This document shows positions 22,102 to 22,618 of a stretch of 22,618 bases of DNA, one piece after another. The stretch comes from a virus: positions 1-22,618 of IMG/VR virus record IMGVR_UViG_3300023174_000673; one strand, 5' to 3'. The number at the start of each line of letters is the position of its first letter. Position 1 is the stretch's first letter. The position numbers were made by a program, and so were the translations under genes. Below the pieces are notes generated by a model. The model was not told the DNA's origin. It worked only from the letters and a program-made list of their open reading frames with translations, and did no database searches.

Positions 22102-22485
22102 ATGAACATATCTCATCAAGTTAAAGCAATTACTCCAAGAGTTAAAGATCATAGAGGTTATATTGATATGATTTTTGATTTGTCAGTTTTTATTGACTAT
22201 ACTGATGATGAAACAAACTCAAGTGTTGGGTATCAATTATCTTATAAGTTTGATACCGAAACCGAATATTCGGAAGAAAATCCTTTTATTCCATTTGCTG
22301 AAATTACCGAAGAACAAATCAATTCTTTGATTGAAACTTTAATTGAAGATGAAAGAGTGGGTGGGCAGTTAACCCTTCAAGAATGGGCTGAGAGAAGATT
22401 TACTGAAATTTATGCAGAACCGGTTTCTAAACCATTTATTTTTCAAATACCAGTAGATACCGTTGGTATTGGTACATCTCCATAA
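22102..22485 (+). CDS. Small acidic protein after the adhesin; possible fibre assembly factor
   Basis: 127 residues. I do not recognise a family with certainty. It is acidic, with a beta-rich start (HRGYIDMIFDLSVFIDYTDD), an EFIPFAEIT-like segment followed by helices (EEQINSLIETLIEDERVGGQ, LQEWAERRFTEIY), and a Pro-rich end. Small acidic proteins directly behind an adhesin gene are often fibre assembly chaperones, but this is inference from position. No Shine-Dalgarno is visible. It ends GIGTSP, echoing the GIGST motif of the structural proteins. Confidence 0.6.
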   Translation: MNISHQVKAITPRVKDHRGYIDMIFDLSVFIDYTDDETNSSVGYQLSYKFDTETEYSEENPFIPFAEITEEQINSLIETLIEDERVGGQLTLQEWAERRFTEIYAEPVSKPFIFQIPVDTVGIGTSP

Positions 22486-22500
22486 TTTTCCAAATACCCC

Positions 22501-22529
22501 TTGACAGGACCCCAAATCCGTGCTATGAT
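22501..22529 (+). promoter_or_regulatory. Strong sigma70 promoter with extended -10
   Basis: TTGACA (22501-22506), 17-base spacer, TATGAT (22524-22529), with TGC directly before the -10 box. It has the same architecture as the gp32 promoter at 272-300. Transcription would start near 22536. It marks a switch from the late tail operon to an early-type transcribed gene. Confidence 0.82.
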
Positions 22530-22556
22530 ATACGGGTGATGAACAACGAACCACCT

Positions 22557-22618
22557 ATGATGATTACCCGAAACGCTTTGACCGAACTTCAACAACTGCA
22601 AGAAGATGTAGCAGAACA
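22557..22618 (+). CDS. Start of the next gene (partial, cut by window end)
   Basis: Open frame running off the window. Visible start MMITRNALTELQQLQEDVAE. ATG candidates are 22539 (would be nearly leaderless), 22557 and 22560; no Shine-Dalgarno helps choose. The pattern I-T-x-x-A-L-x-E-L-x-x-L-Q recalls the N-terminus of A-type iron-sulfur carrier (HesB/IscA) proteins, which some cyanophages carry, but twenty residues are far too few to decide. Confidence 0.45.
   Translation, partial: MMITRNALTELQQLQEDVAE

Overview
The window reads as part of the genome of a T4-like (Straboviridae-type) tailed phage of cyanobacteria. It is AT-rich, tightly packed, and carries recognisable T4 core genes: single-stranded DNA binding protein gp32, baseplate gp53 and gp48, head completion gp4, baseplate hub gp26, gp27 and gp5. 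The sequence details are those of cyanophages rather than coliphage T4: a gp32 of the cyanophage type, a small CP12-like protein (a Calvin-cycle regulator of cyanobacteria), and Gly-X-Gly-Tyr repeat structural proteins. Identifications rest on reading motifs by eye; no database was searched.

Positions 1-3592 form a DNA-replication/late-transcription edge. A partial upstream gene is followed by a sigma70-type promoter and by gp32. gp32 is broken by two group I introns (626-1808 and 1957-3115). Removing them at the canonical U and omega-G positions gives a continuous 301-residue gp32. Each intron carries a homing endonuclease of one family (N-terminal Cys4 zinc motif, C-terminal PD-X8-EVKS nuclease motif). 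Each endonuclease has a T4-type late promoter inside the intron, overlapping the 5' arm of a hairpin that covers its start codon.

After a terminator (3622-3651), a minus-strand operon (6806 to 3665) encodes gp4, an unassigned protein, gp48 and gp53. It shares a short divergent promoter region (6807-6838) with a long plus-strand late operon (6839-22485) for the baseplate hub, tail and fibres. In order: a tail-tube-fold protein, gp26 with a short downstream ORF joined by a probable -1 frameshift site, two large tail proteins with cell-wall hydrolase domains (lambda-R-like transglycosylase; M23 peptidase plus SGNH esterase), gp27, a CP12-like protein, a gp5-like hub protein, a separate beta-helical spike, then fibre and adhesin proteins ending in a glycine-rich adhesin and a small possible assembly protein. 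Many genes overlap as TAATG or ATGA, indicating translational coupling.

The last 100 bases hold a near-consensus extended -10 sigma70 promoter and the first codons of the next gene.
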